In this document: in pieces, positions 1-9,339 of the stretch | Position numbering within the stretch: the stretch's first letter is position 1 | Layout of the letters: each line of letters begins with the position of its first letter | Source: Alphaproteobacteria bacterium | Lineage (GTDB): Bacteria; Myxococcota_A; UBA796; GCA-2862545 | Assembly: GCA_020632925.1 (NCBI GenBank) | Contig: JACKER010000024.1 | Span: forward strand, 1-64,000 | Reading direction: 5' to 3' | DNA: 64,000 bases | The notes under the pieces: model-generated | Told to the model about the DNA's origin: nothing | The model's input: only the letters and a program-made list of their open reading frames with translations | Databases searched by the model: none | Made by a program: the position numbers and the translations under genes

Positions 1-606
1 GGGGGCAACACGTTCGGTGACCCGAACCTGCCGGTCCCCGTGGCCGACACCTGTGACGTGGCCGCCCTGATCCCGCTCGACGGTGGCGCGCTGGTGGGAG
101 CGGCCAGCGGCGGGGACGACATCGGCGCCTTCGACGGCCCGGACACCTGGGGTGACACGGACGGAGACGGCGTCCCCGACCCGTTCGACTGCGAGCCGGA
201 CGACGCCACGATCCACCCGCGGGCCGTGGACATCCCCGGCAACGGCGTCGACGAGGACTGCGACGGCTACGACGCCGACCCCGGGCACACCGGACACACC
301 GGCGACCCCGGTACCCACACCGGCCTCGACACCGGAGACACGGGTGGAGCCGGCGACCACACGGGCCTCGGTACCCACTCGGGGAGCGGCGGGGACACGG
401 GGGTTGCGGACACCGCCGATCCGGAGCCGACCGACCCCTCCGCGGTCCGCGTCACGCCGTCGCCGAACGGGGACCCGGGGTGCGGGTGTGGCAGCGCGCC
501 GACCAGCGCGGGATCCTGGTCGGGCCTGGCGGCGCTCCTCGCGGCCGCTACGTCCCGTGCGAGAGGTGGTCGACGAGGGTGTGGACGCCGATCGCGCAGA
601 GCGTGA
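1..606 (+). CDS. Secreted MopE-like protein with MYXO-CTERM-like tail (5' end outside window)
   Basis: The frame is open from base 1, so this is the last 201 residues of a larger protein. It shows a calcium-binding-type Asp repeat (DTDGDGVPDPFDCEPDD, then VDEDCDGYDAD) as in MopE-like proteins of myxobacteria, then a low-complexity Gly/Thr/His/Asp linker (HTGHTGDPGTHTG). It ends in a Cys cluster (GCGCG), a hydrophobic stretch and an Arg-rich tail, the layout of MYXO-CTERM sorting signals. Probably exported and sorted to the cell surface; the role cannot be told. The last 59 bases overlap the 3' end of the convergent mntP gene, which is long for a convergent overlap, so the Arg tail may be partly accidental read-through. 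Confidence 0.7.
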   Translation, partial: GGNTFGDPNLPVPVADTCDVAALIPLDGGALVGAASGGDDIGAFDGPDTWGDTDGDGVPDPFDCEPDDATIHPRAVDIPGNGVDEDCDGYDADPGHTGHTGDPGTHTGLDTGDTGGAGDHTGLGTHSGSGGDTGVADTADPEPTDPSAVRVTPSPNGDPGCGCGSAPTSAGSWSGLAALLAAATSRARGGRRGCGRRSRRA

Positions 607-1099
607 GGCCGCCCAGGATCTGGACGTTGCGACCGAAGGTCTCGCCGAGCCGCCGACCCGCCGCGCCGCCGAGCGCGCTGGTCGCGAAGGTGACGCCACC
701 GATGATCAGCGCGGCTGGGACCACCGGGAAGGCCATCGCCGGCAGCGTGATCCCGGCAGCCAGCGCGTCGATGCTCGTGGCCACCGCGAGCAGCAGCAGG
801 CCCACCCAGCCCTCGGCCTCCTGGTTCTCCTCCTCCTCGCCCTGCCAGGCCTTCCAGGCCGTGCGGCCCCCGATGCCCAGGAGCAGGAGGAACGCGATCC
901 AGTGGTCGAACGCGCCGATCCAGCCTACGAGCGCCGTCCCGCCCCCCGCGCCCAGGCCCGCCATCCCGCCCTGGAACAGGCCGAAGAGCAAGGCCGCCTG
1001 CAGGACGTGGGAGGCGCCGCGTCCGGCTGCGCCCATCCCGGCGGCCACGGCGGTCGCGTCAGCGGCCAGCGCCAGGGCGAGGACCAGCACGCGGATCAT
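548..1099 (-). CDS. mntP: MntP family manganese efflux pump
   Basis: 183 residues, the usual size for MntP, an inner-membrane exporter protecting against excess Mn(II). About six hydrophobic segments are visible. Two Asp-bearing helices match the family pattern: ADATAVAAG near residue 13 and SIDALAAGI in the second half. A Glu-rich cytoplasmic loop (GEEEENQE) separates the halves. The ATG overlaps the stop of the upstream OmpA-type gene by 4 nt (ATGA), so translation is probably coupled. No manganese riboswitch (yybP-ykoY type) was recognised upstream; regulation would have to act through the upstream gene's promoter. Confidence 0.9.
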   Translation of the reverse strand: MIRVLVLALALAADATAVAAGMGAAGRGASHVLQAALLFGLFQGGMAGLGAGGGTALVGWIGAFDHWIAFLLLLGIGGRTAWKAWQGEEEENQEAEGWVGLLLLAVATSIDALAAGITLPAMAFPVVPAALIIGGVTFATSALGGAAGRRLGETFGRNVQILGGLTLCAIGVHTLVDHLSHGT

Positions 1100-2793
1100 G
1101 GCGTCTTGTCCGCCCACTCTTCGATCGTCATCTCGACGCGCCGGTTCTTCGCCCAGGCCTCGGCGTTGTTCCGGTCGTCCAGCGGGCGCGACTCGCCGTA
1201 GCCCTCGGACTTCAGGCGGTCGGCCTCGATGCCGTGGTCGATCAGCCACTGGCGGACGCTCGCCGCGCGCTGCTTGGACAGCTCGAGGTTGTACGTGTCG
1301 GAGCCGCGGCTGTCGGTGTGGCCGTCGATCCGCAGCACGCGGATCTCCGGGTAGTCGCGCAGGACGGTGGCGACCTCCTCGAGCAGCGCGTTCGATGCGG
1401 ACTTGATCTTCGCCGAGGCCGTCTCGAACTGGATGGACTCCTTCAGGTCGATGCGCTCGCGGGTGACGACGATCTTGCCCGGCTTGGCGGCTGGGGTGAG
1501 CGTCACGTCGAGCACGACGGCGGCGTCCGCGATCACGATCTCCTCGTGGACCGGGTCGAAGCCGACGGCGCTGGCGTCGAGGGCGTAGTTCCCTGGGCCG
1601 AGCTCGAGCATCTGCTCCGCGCCGCCGGTCGACGTGATGCCGCCGCCCTGGAGCAGCGTGCGCGCCACGTCGATCCGCGCGCCCGTGGGGTCCACGACCC
1701 GCACCGCCACGGCCACCTCGGGCTCGGGGCAGCCGTCCTCGTCGCGGACGCCGTCCAGATCCTCGGGCTCCATGCGGCACGCGTCGGCGGCGTCGAGGAT
1801 CCCGTCGCCGTCGTCGTCCGGATCGGGGCAGCCGTCCGTGTCCTGGAAGCCGTCGAGGTCCTCGGGCACGCTCACGCAGGCGTCGTCCGGGTCCATGATG
1901 CCGTCGCCGTCGGTGTCGACGATGGGGGGCGGCGGGGGCACGGGCTCCTCGCCCGGCAGGTTCCAGCCCACGCCGAGCATCAGGCGGAAGTCCGGCGAGC
2001 CGATCCCGTGGGTCAGGCCCGAGCCGAAGCCTCCGCGGAACTGCCAGTCGGAGACGCGCCGGTACCCGCTGGCCAGCCACTCCCAGTCGGTCGCGCCGGG
2101 GGTGTCGAGGGTCGCGCTGTACGGCAGGACCGCGTGCGTCTCCAGCCCCACGCCCGTGAGCTCGTCGATCATGCCGATCGCGGCCGCGCGGACGAGGAAG
2201 CCGTCGTTGAGCGTGAGGTTCTCGAGCTCGGCGAGCGGCCCGCCGCGGGTGCCGACGTTGAGCGCGAGCAGCACGGGCCCGGCCTCGCCGTCGGCCGACG
2301 CGGTGATCTCGTAGGCCACCTGGCCCTGGTTGCCGAGCGAGTTCGCGACCGTGGTGGTCGGGACCCACATCCGGCCGCCGACGCTGATGCCGACGGGGAA
2401 GTCGGCCGGGTCGAGCGCGGTGACCCGCCCGTCCAGACCGATGTCGCCGAGCCCGCCGCTGCGCTGCTCGATCCCGACCTGGTACAGGTAGATCGGGAGC
2501 TGCAGCCCGAGCCGCACCGGGCCGAATCCCCCGCCCGCGAGCACGTCCGCCTGGAGCACGTCGGTCACGAGGCCGAGGACCTCGCCGTCGTCGAACCGGT
2601 AGACCAGCGGGTCGTTCGTGTAGTGGAAGAGGGCGTCGGCGTGGAAGGCCGGGTCCTCCTTGCTCCCGACCTCGTCGACCCACAGCGTGTGCAGCGGGTG
2701 GACCGTGGGCCGGAAGGTCTGGGCGTTCACCGTCGGCGTCTCGCCAGCGACGAAGTCCTGGGCGGCGGCGGTGGAGACGAGGATCGGCAACAT
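1096..2793 (-). CDS. OmpA-family outer-membrane protein with thrombospondin-3-like calcium repeats
   Basis: 565 residues. After a very short signal (MLPILVSTAAAQD) comes a region of about 270 residues like a transporter-type beta-barrel, then Asp-rich type-3 repeats (DTDGDGIMDPDD, DPDDDGDGILDAADAC), a PEGA-like domain, and a C-terminal OmpA peptidoglycan-binding domain (DGHTDSRGSDTYNLELSKQRA and NNAEAWAKNRRVEM). It should link outer membrane and peptidoglycan. The ATG at 2793 has GGAG six bases upstream; longer in-frame starts have none. mntP follows with an ATGA overlap, an unusual partner. Confidence 0.88.
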   Translation of the reverse strand: MLPILVSTAAAQDFVAGETPTVNAQTFRPTVHPLHTLWVDEVGSKEDPAFHADALFHYTNDPLVYRFDDGEVLGLVTDVLQADVLAGGGFGPVRLGLQLPIYLYQVGIEQRSGGLGDIGLDGRVTALDPADFPVGISVGGRMWVPTTTVANSLGNQGQVAYEITASADGEAGPVLLALNVGTRGGPLAELENLTLNDGFLVRAAAIGMIDELTGVGLETHAVLPYSATLDTPGATDWEWLASGYRRVSDWQFRGGFGSGLTHGIGSPDFRLMLGVGWNLPGEEPVPPPPPIVDTDGDGIMDPDDACVSVPEDLDGFQDTDGCPDPDDDGDGILDAADACRMEPEDLDGVRDEDGCPEPEVAVAVRVVDPTGARIDVARTLLQGGGITSTGGAEQMLELGPGNYALDASAVGFDPVHEEIVIADAAVVLDVTLTPAAKPGKIVVTRERIDLKESIQFETASAKIKSASNALLEEVATVLRDYPEIRVLRIDGHTDSRGSDTYNLELSKQRAASVRQWLIDHGIEADRLKSEGYGESRPLDDRNNAEAWAKNRRVEMTIEEWADKTP

Positions 2794-2861
2794 GTGGGCT
2801 CCGAGGCAGCGCACTCTAACCCGACCGGCGATCGGCCTGCTGTTCCATGGAAGGACCGGGC

Positions 2862-2867
2862 TATCTT
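2862..2867 (+). promoter_or_regulatory. Probable -10 box (TATCTT)
   Basis: TATCTT lies 17 bases before the GTG at 2885, with GGAGG between (2876-2880). It sits in the 91-bp divergent region shared with the OmpA-type gene. No clear -35 box is seen, so this is inferred from position and from similar boxes elsewhere in the window. Confidence 0.4.
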
Positions 2868-2884
2868 GCGATCGTGGAGGCCGC

Positions 2885-3691
2885 GTGACCACTGGGTGGC
2901 TGTGGTGGATGGCGTGTGGCGTAGCCGTCCCCGACATCCCCGACGAGCTGGTCCCGCCCGCGCTCGGGTACGGCGTGCTGCGGGAGGGAGGGCGCACGTG
3001 GACGCTACCGGCGCGCTGCTCCGACACGTACGCGAGCCTCACCACCCCGGACGACGCGGTCGACGTGACCGTCTCCACCCAGGCCGGCGATGGTGAGGTC
3101 TTCCAGCTCGGTGGGGACGACGCGGCCGCCCTGGCGCTGGTGGAGCGCCGAGGGGAGCTTGTCTTCGCCACGGCTGGGATCGTGCGCGTCGGCGAGGGGG
3201 CGTGGGGCTCGATGCGCCTCGCCGGCCTCGGGATGGAGGTCCCGGGGGAGGGCGAGCCGGTCGATCTGGTGGTGGACTGCCCGGAGCGGCGGACGAAGGT
3301 GTTCCTCGCGACCGACGGTCGGGAGGTGGCGAAGGACGTCATCCCCCCGATCTGCGACGTACTCGCGGACGGCCGCGCTCGCCTGGTGTGGGAGGGCGAG
3401 GCCGGCGGTCGGCTCGAGCGACTGACGGTCGTGCTGCCGGCGCTCGAGGAGCGCTCGTGGGCCGTGGAGGAAGCTGCCGTCGAGATGACGACGGGGGTGG
3501 ACGGCGTGCTGCTGCGGTGGCGAGGCACCGGCGGCACGGTGGTGGCCGAGCGCGACGAGATGGGCGGCTGGATGGTGCGCGTCGCACAGGGGATCCTGAC
3601 CCCCGACGGTGGCGGCGCCGCCCTGGCGTTACGCGCGAACACCGCGTGTCTCCCACCGATCGACGGAGCGGGCGGCGGCGAGGTCCGGTAG
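2885..3691 (+). CDS. Secreted protein of unknown function
   Basis: 268 residues from a GTG at 2885 with GGAGG four bases upstream; an in-frame ATG at 2660 lies inside the divergent gene and was not used. The N-terminus is Trp-rich and hydrophobic (VTTGWLWWMACGVAVP), probably an export signal. The rest looks beta-rich, with several paired Cys residues, no membrane segments and no motif I recognise. It may form a unit with the following FG-GAP gene, which starts 28 bases after its stop. Function unknown. Confidence 0.7.
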   Translation: MTTGWLWWMACGVAVPDIPDELVPPALGYGVLREGGRTWTLPARCSDTYASLTTPDDAVDVTVSTQAGDGEVFQLGGDDAAALALVERRGELVFATAGIVRVGEGAWGSMRLAGLGMEVPGEGEPVDLVVDCPERRTKVFLATDGREVAKDVIPPICDVLADGRARLVWEGEAGGRLERLTVVLPALEERSWAVEEAAVEMTTGVDGVLLRWRGTGGTVVAERDEMGGWMVRVAQGILTPDGGGAALALRANTACLPPIDGAGGGEVR

Positions 3692-3719
3692 CATCGGGCA
3701 TCGTCCGCCTGGAGGCTCC

Positions 3720-6700
3720 GTGCTCTTCCTGTTCCTGACGCCGCCGCCGCCGCCGCTCGCCGGGACCGCCTGGGAGGTGACGACCGGCCAGGCCTACGCC
3801 CGTGTCACGGCGCTCGCGTCGGCCGGGGACGTGAACGGGGACGGCTACGACGACGTGATCGTGGGCTCCTCGGGCTACGACCACCCGCAGAACGCGGAGG
3901 GTGGGGCGGCCCTCTTCCTCGGGGGGCCCGCGGGGCTGTCGGCCACGCCGTCCTGGGCCGCGGAGGGCAACCGCGCGTCGTACTTCTTCGGCGGGTCGGT
4001 CGCGTCGGCGGGGGACGTGAACGGGGACGGGTACGACGACGTGATCGTGGGCGCCGAGGACTACTCGGGAGGCTTCGGCAACAGCGGCGGCGCTGCCTTC
4101 GTGTACCACGGCAACGCGGGAGGCCTGTCCGCCAACCCGGCGTGGACGGGCGGGACCGGGCAGCGGGATACCCGCTTCGGGCAGGTGGTGGCGTCGGCGG
4201 GGGACGTGAACGGGGACGGCTACGACGACGTCATCGTGGGGGCCCCGTACCAGGACGGCGCGAACGCAGATGGCGGCGCGGTCTACGTCTTTCACGGAGG
4301 GCCAGCGGGCCTGTCCGCGGTGGCGTCCTGGTTCGTCGAGGGGACGCGTGCGTTCTCGTCCTGGGGTCAGGCCGTCGCGTCTGCGGGGGACGTGAACGCG
4401 GACGGCTTCGACGACGTGGTCATCGAGACCGACGACGCTGTCGCGCTCTTCCTCGGCGGTCCGGGCGGCCTCGCGGCAGCGCCTGCGTGGACGGTGGTCT
4501 CGCCGTTCCTGAACATCAGCTTCGGCCACGCGCTCGCCTCGGGCGACGTGAACGGCGACGGGTTCGACGACGTGGTGCTGGGCGCGGCCGGAGACGACGC
4601 GGCGGCGCCGAACGCGGGGCTGGTGCTGGTCTACCTCGGCGGCCCGGGCGGCCCCGGACCCAACCCGGACTGGTCGGTGACGGGGGCCGCACAGGACGAC
4701 GCCTGCGGGCTCTCGGTGGCGTCGGCGGGGGACGTGGACGCCGATGGGTACGACGATCTCGTCGTGGGCTGTCCGTCGTGGAACCTGGTGGCCCCCGGCT
4801 CGGCCCGGCTCTATCGCGGTGGGCCGACGGGTCTGGCGCTCGCCCCCGGGTGGAGTCGCCTCGGAGACCAGCCGGGGGCGGGCTTCGGCGAGAGCGTGGC
4901 CTTCGGCGGGGATGTGGACGGCGACGGGCGCGACGACCTGCTGATCGCCGCGGACGCTGCCGACGGCACGCAGGTCGACGAGGGCGCGGCCTACCTGTTC
5001 GACGACTTCGGTGACAGCGACGGCGACGGCTGGCTCGACGGCGGGGACAACTGCCCCGCGGCGGCGAACCCGGACCAGGCGGACGCCGACGCGGACGGCA
5101 TCGGAGACGCGTGCGACGCGCCGTCGCTGGTGATCTCGGGCGTGGTGCTCCCCGGCCGGGCCCTGGAGCTGGTGGCCGGGGGGGTGGTGCCGGGCGAGAC
5201 GGTCGGGTTCTATGGGGCGGTCGGGACGGGCGGCGTGGGTCCCTGCGTCCCGGGGCTGTGCCTCGACCTCGGCGCCAACGCGGTGCAGCTCGGGAGCGCG
5301 GTCGCGGACGCCACCGGGGTGGCGACGCTGGCGGCGGTCGTACCCGGAGCGTTGCCGTCGGTGCCCACGCTCGCGCAGGCGGTGGTGCTCCGCGGGACGG
5401 ACTCCGCGACGTCGCCGGTCGTCGCCGACACCGACGGCGACGGGCTGCTCGACCCCGACGAGCTCGCGCTGGGCCTCGATCCACTCGACCCGGACGTGGA
5501 CGGCGACGGGGTGCTCGACGGCCAGGACGTCTGCCTCTTCGGGGACGACCGCCTGGACACGGACGGCGACGGGGTGCCGGACGCGTGCGACACCTGCCCC
5601 TCGGACCCGAACCCCAGCCAGGCCGACAGCGACGGCGACGGCGTGGGCAACGCCTGCGAGCCCTGGACGCTGGTGGCGGGCGTGTGGGTGGACACGGGTG
5701 GTCAGGTCGACGCCGGCTTCGGCTCGGACGTGGGCTCCGCGGGGGACGTGAACGGCGACGGGTACGACGACCTGCTGGTGGTGGCCGCGGGGTCGGGCTC
5801 GGCCTCGGTCTATCTCGGAGGGCCGGCGGGTCCGGCCGTGATCGCGAGCTGGAGCTCGTCGGCGGGCCCGACCGCTGCGGCGGCCGGCGACGTGAACGGC
5901 GACGGGTACGACGATCTCGTGATGGGCGTCCCGGACTACTCGGTGACCGCCTTCGAGGGCGCGGCCGTGGTCTACCTGGGGAGCCCCGCCGGCCTGTCGA
6001 TCAACCCGGCCTGGGCGGTCGCGGGGCAGCGCTCCTGGATACACCTCGGGACCAGCGTCGCCTCGGCGGGGGACGTGGACGGGGACGGCTACGACGACGT
6101 GGTGGTCGGCACCGACGGCCAACGGGGCGCGGAGGAGGGGTTCCTCTACCTCGGCGGCCCGACCGGCCTGTCGGCGGCGCCGGACTGGAGCGTGCGGAGC
6201 GCCGCAGCGTACGGCGATGTCGTGGCCGTGCTCGAGTCGGCGGGCGACGTGAACGGGGACGGCTACGACGATGTCGTGCTCCTCGAGTCCGATCCCAGCG
6301 GGTACGCCGCCGGCTCGGCCGAGCTGTTCCTCGGTGGGCCCGCCGGGTTGGCCGCGACGGGCACGGCGATCGGCAGCTCGTGGCCGACGCCTCCCACCGG
6401 CGGCGCAGCGGGGGACGTGGACGCGGACGGGTACGCCGACGTCGTGCTCAGCGGCGAGCTCGCGGGCGTCGGGAGCGGCTGGTACGTGTTCGCCGGGGGA
6501 CCCTCCGGCCCGTCGTCCGTCGCGACCTGGAGCTGGGCCGTCGAGCGCGAGGTCCTGGTGGCCGCCGGGGACATCGACGGCGACGGGTACGACGACCTCG
6601 TGGGCAGCGGGGAGACCGGCCGCGCCACGGTGTTCCTGGGAGGCCCCGACGGGCCTTCGCCGGCCTCCGCCTGGACCCGCACGATGCCCGTCGCCAACGT

Positions 6701-6824
6701 GGCGGGCTCCGCGGGCGACGTGAACGGCGACGGGTATGGCGACCTCGTGTTCGGCCTGCCCTCGTACACCTTCGCCTTCGCTGGCGAGGGCGCAGCGCAG
6801 GTGTTCTTCGGCGCCGCGCCGTAG
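3720..6824 (+). CDS. Large secreted FG-GAP (integrin-like propeller) protein with calcium repeats
   Basis: 1034 residues from a GTG at 3720, with GGAGG four bases upstream; the N-terminus is short and hydrophobic (VLFLFLTP) followed by a Pro run. At least a dozen FG-GAP blades carry the Ca-binding core GDVNGDGYDD, in two groups (about residues 25-430 and 660-1030). Between them are thrombospondin-3-like repeats (DSDGDGWLDGGDNCP and DTDGDGVPDACDTCP). The two groups suggest two seven-bladed propellers, as in integrin alpha-like surface proteins. Extracellular; ligand unknown. The probable -10 TAGCAT (3689-3694) overlaps the preceding stop codon. The antisense frame is open for 927 codons only because of codon bias. 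Confidence 0.88.
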   Translation: MLFLFLTPPPPPLAGTAWEVTTGQAYARVTALASAGDVNGDGYDDVIVGSSGYDHPQNAEGGAALFLGGPAGLSATPSWAAEGNRASYFFGGSVASAGDVNGDGYDDVIVGAEDYSGGFGNSGGAAFVYHGNAGGLSANPAWTGGTGQRDTRFGQVVASAGDVNGDGYDDVIVGAPYQDGANADGGAVYVFHGGPAGLSAVASWFVEGTRAFSSWGQAVASAGDVNADGFDDVVIETDDAVALFLGGPGGLAAAPAWTVVSPFLNISFGHALASGDVNGDGFDDVVLGAAGDDAAAPNAGLVLVYLGGPGGPGPNPDWSVTGAAQDDACGLSVASAGDVDADGYDDLVVGCPSWNLVAPGSARLYRGGPTGLALAPGWSRLGDQPGAGFGESVAFGGDVDGDGRDDLLIAADAADGTQVDEGAAYLFDDFGDSDGDGWLDGGDNCPAAANPDQADADADGIGDACDAPSLVISGVVLPGRALELVAGGVVPGETVGFYGAVGTGGVGPCVPGLCLDLGANAVQLGSAVADATGVATLAAVVPGALPSVPTLAQAVVLRGTDSATSPVVADTDGDGLLDPDELALGLDPLDPDVDGDGVLDGQDVCLFGDDRLDTDGDGVPDACDTCPSDPNPSQADSDGDGVGNACEPWTLVAGVWVDTGGQVDAGFGSDVGSAGDVNGDGYDDLLVVAAGSGSASVYLGGPAGPAVIASWSSSAGPTAAAAGDVNGDGYDDLVMGVPDYSVTAFEGAAVVYLGSPAGLSINPAWAVAGQRSWIHLGTSVASAGDVDGDGYDDVVVGTDGQRGAEEGFLYLGGPTGLSAAPDWSVRSAAAYGDVVAVLESAGDVNGDGYDDVVLLESDPSGYAAGSAELFLGGPAGLAATGTAIGSSWPTPPTGGAAGDVDADGYADVVLSGELAGVGSGWYVFAGGPSGPSSVATWSWAVEREVLVAAGDIDGDGYDDLVGSGETGRATVFLGGPDGPSPASAWTRTMPVANVAGSAGDVNGDGYGDLVFGLPSYTFAFAGEGAAQVFFGAAP

Positions 6825-6830
6825 CGCGAC

Positions 6831-8006
6831 CTACTCGAACGTCAGCGTCGCCAGGTAGATCTGCGTGCCGAGCGGGCTCGTCTGGCCCTCGAGCCAGGTG
6901 ATGTCCGGGTCGTCGAGCGGCGAGGTGTAGTTCGCGACCAGGAACGTGTGGGGACCCGTCCGCCGCGCCTGCGGGAACGCCGTGTCGCCGGCGCCGGGGA
7001 TGTCCATCACGTGCTCGACCTGCCGGTTCTCCTGGTCGATCCGGTACAGTGCCGAGGTCTTCGGACGCGCGCTGTACTCCAGGAGGCCGCCGTCCTCGCC
7101 GAAGGGGCCGCCGATGTCGCGGCGCGCGAGCAGCCAGAGCTCGTCGCCGTGGCGCAGCAGCTCCGGGCTGTCGTACCGCTCGGGGTCGCTGACCGCCGGG
7201 CAGTCCCAGGCGCCGAGGTCCGAGGCGGGTGCCGTACACAGCATCGAGCCCTTGCCCGTCGCATCCCCGTCCTCGTTGCGGGTCACGGCCCACAGGTCGC
7301 CCGCCGCCGTCAGCTCGATGGCCGACTCGCTGCTCCCGCCGCTGAACGTCGGATCGGTGCCGACCGGGTACCAGGTGGCGCCGCCGTCGTCGCTGGTCTC
7401 GAGGTGGATCTCGAGCTCTCCCTTCCCGTAGTGGTCGCCCGTGTACGAGGTCCGCAGCGGGCGGCCGTCGCGGACCTTGAGATCCCACACGACGCGCTCG
7501 TCGTCCCCCTCCTCGATGATCTCGTCCGTCCACTCGCCCGGCGCGCAGCGGACCGACCGCCAGATCGCCCGCGGCTCGAACGCGAAGGGGTTCGTCCCCC
7601 CCTGGAAGAAGTGCAGCGAGACCTGGCCGTCGAGCAGCAGCAGCGCGGGCTCGCGGACATCGCTGCCGAGCGCGATGGTGTGCTCGAAGTCCCAGTGCGC
7701 GCCGTCGTCGGTGGACGACACCACGTGCATCTCCGTGCCCACGTCCGCGAAGTGGGAGGGCGCGGTACGCCACGCGAGGAACAGGGTCTCCTCGGCGACG
7801 AGGATGCTCACGTTGTTGTTGGAGGCCTGGGGCGTGACGGGGAGCGCGTCCGACGGCACGACGAAGCGGACGTCGGACAGAACCGGGGTGTAGCTCCCTG
7901 GACCCACGTTCCAATCGGCGGGGTCGTCGCTCGGCGTGGAAGCGAACGTCTGGCAGTCCGGAGCGCGAGGTTCGGGTGTGCACCCGGCCAGGAGCAAGGA
8001 GATCAT
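6831..8006 (-). CDS. Lipoprotein with sialidase/BNR-like propeller
   Basis: 391 residues, starting MISLLLAGCTPEP, a very short type II signal with lipobox LAGC. Asp-box-like motifs (STDDGAHWDF near residue 90, TSDDGGATWYPV near residue 205) suggest a BNR/sialidase-type beta-propeller. The family includes glycosidases, but no catalytic Arg triad could be confirmed, so enzymatic activity is uncertain. It is transcribed divergently from the gene at 8057. A TAGGCT box ends only six bases before the ATG, which suggests a leaderless mRNA. Confidence 0.78.
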   Translation of the reverse strand: MISLLLAGCTPEPRAPDCQTFASTPSDDPADWNVGPGSYTPVLSDVRFVVPSDALPVTPQASNNNVSILVAEETLFLAWRTAPSHFADVGTEMHVVSSTDDGAHWDFEHTIALGSDVREPALLLLDGQVSLHFFQGGTNPFAFEPRAIWRSVRCAPGEWTDEIIEEGDDERVVWDLKVRDGRPLRTSYTGDHYGKGELEIHLETSDDGGATWYPVGTDPTFSGGSSESAIELTAAGDLWAVTRNEDGDATGKGSMLCTAPASDLGAWDCPAVSDPERYDSPELLRHGDELWLLARRDIGGPFGEDGGLLEYSARPKTSALYRIDQENRQVEHVMDIPGAGDTAFPQARRTGPHTFLVANYTSPLDDPDITWLEGQTSPLGTQIYLATLTFE

Positions 8007-8012
8007 TCGGAC

Positions 8013-8050
8013 AGCCTAGCTGGTACCGGTGAGGGCCGTGCCGGTATGGT
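8013..8050. promoter_or_regulatory. Back-to-back promoters giving two probably leaderless transcripts
   Basis: TAGGCT on the minus strand (8018 down to 8013) is six bases from the ATG at 8006, and TATGGT on the plus strand (8045-8050) is six bases from the ATG at 8057. Neither gene has a Shine-Dalgarno sequence. With a start site about seven bases after a -10 box, both mRNAs would begin at or next to the start codon. Inferred from spacing only. Confidence 0.5.
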
Positions 8051-8056
8051 GCACGG

Positions 8057-9310
8057 ATGGACCCCGTGCTCCCTGGCGCCCTCCTCGCTGTCGTCGTCGT
8101 CCTGGGGATGGGTGTGTGGGCGGTGCAGGCGATCGAGGGCGATCCGGCCGCCCCTCACGAGGACGCGCTGGTGAAGGCGCTCGGCCTCCGCCGCGCCGGC
8201 GAGGGCTACCACGGGGTCGTCGACGGTCGTCGCGTCTCGCTCTTCCGCGATCCCGGCAGGCCGCGGGACACCTTCCGCGTCGTGGTCGCGATCCCCGAGG
8301 TCCCCGTCGACCTGGTGGTGCGCTCGGAGCGCGGGCTGACGACCGGGAAGGCGGGGGACCAGCTGATCGGCGACGACGCGTTCGACGCGCGGATGCACAT
8401 CGAGCTGGGCCAGGACCTCGGGATCGCGTGGCTCGACCGCCAGACGCGGGAGGCGCTGGCCTACCTCGCGGCGGCGGGCGACCTGCTGGCGGCGCGCCCG
8501 GAGCCCGGGACGACGGCCTCCACCTCCGACCTCCAGCTGTCCGTCGCTCCGTTCGAGGCGACGCTGGAGGAGCGTGCGCTGACCGTGCGCGTGCGCTTCC
8601 CGCCGCAGGTCGACGACGTGCGGAAGCTGGTGATCGTGGCGACGCACATCGGCGGTCGGCGGCCGCTGGAGGCGCTGCAGGCGATGGTGGAGCGCGACCC
8701 CCACCCGCGGGTGGCGGCCCTGGCGCTCCAGGCGCTGATCTCCCGTGTCGACGACCCCGGACCCGCCCTGGCGGCCGCCGCGCGTCGCCCTCCGCTGCTC
8801 CGCGCCTGCGGGTGCGTGTTGGGAGGTGCGGGCGTCGACCACCTGGCCGAGGACGTGACCTCGTGCGATCCGGTCGCGCGGCATCTGCTGCTGCGCCTGC
8901 TCGCGTCGCGGCCTGCCAGCGACGAGCATGTGCTGGCCGTCCTGAGCGGCGTGGAGCAGGCGCCCTTCGTGCACGTGGTGTGGTCCGCGATGGTGGACGC
9001 CGTGGTGGCCCGTCCCACCCCTCCCACCCTCGGAGCGCTGACGATGGCCGCTCGGCGGCTGGCGGTGGGTGATCGGCGGGGGTTCGTCGCCGACCAGGTG
9101 CTCCGCGGGGTGTTGCCGAGCCGCGACGCCGACATGGAGCGCGCGATCCGGGCGATGCTCCCGCTGGCCGAGAAGCGCGCGGACGACGCTCGCTCGTGGC
9201 TCGAGAACCACGGCGCGGCGCGGGCGGGCGACCTGTCGCTGGCCCACGATGGCGTGGGCGGCCTGAGCGACGCCGTCGGCGCGCGGGGTGCCCTGGCCGA
9301 GTCGGAGTAG
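8057..9310 (+). CDS. Membrane-anchored protein of unknown function
   Basis: 417 residues. Residues about 5-25 form one hydrophobic segment (LPGALLAVVVVLGMGVWAV), probably an N-terminal anchor. A middle domain (about residues 30-200) is mixed alpha/beta. The C-terminal half is Leu/Ala-rich and helical with spaced repeats (HPRVAALALQALISR, HLLLRLLASRP), like HEAT-type scaffolds. The Cys pair RACGCVLGG is conspicuous. No catalytic motif recognised. It precedes the TldD pair by 29 bases but that gene has its own TAGGCT and GGAGG, so co-transcription is uncertain. Confidence 0.7.
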   Translation: MDPVLPGALLAVVVVLGMGVWAVQAIEGDPAAPHEDALVKALGLRRAGEGYHGVVDGRRVSLFRDPGRPRDTFRVVVAIPEVPVDLVVRSERGLTTGKAGDQLIGDDAFDARMHIELGQDLGIAWLDRQTREALAYLAAAGDLLAARPEPGTTASTSDLQLSVAPFEATLEERALTVRVRFPPQVDDVRKLVIVATHIGGRRPLEALQAMVERDPHPRVAALALQALISRVDDPGPALAAAARRPPLLRACGCVLGGAGVDHLAEDVTSCDPVARHLLLRLLASRPASDEHVLAVLSGVEQAPFVHVVWSAMVDAVVARPTPPTLGALTMAARRLAVGDRRGFVADQVLRGVLPSRDADMERAIRAMLPLAEKRADDARSWLENHGAARAGDLSLAHDGVGGLSDAVGARGALAESE

Positions 9311-9339
9311 CTGGTAGGCTCTGCAGCCTGGAGGTGCCG

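Noticed and set aside
3339..6122. 927-codon open frame antisense to the FG-GAP gene
   Set aside because: It mirrors the Asp/Gly repeats (His/Val/Arg-rich product), has no ribosome site and is explained by GC codon bias.
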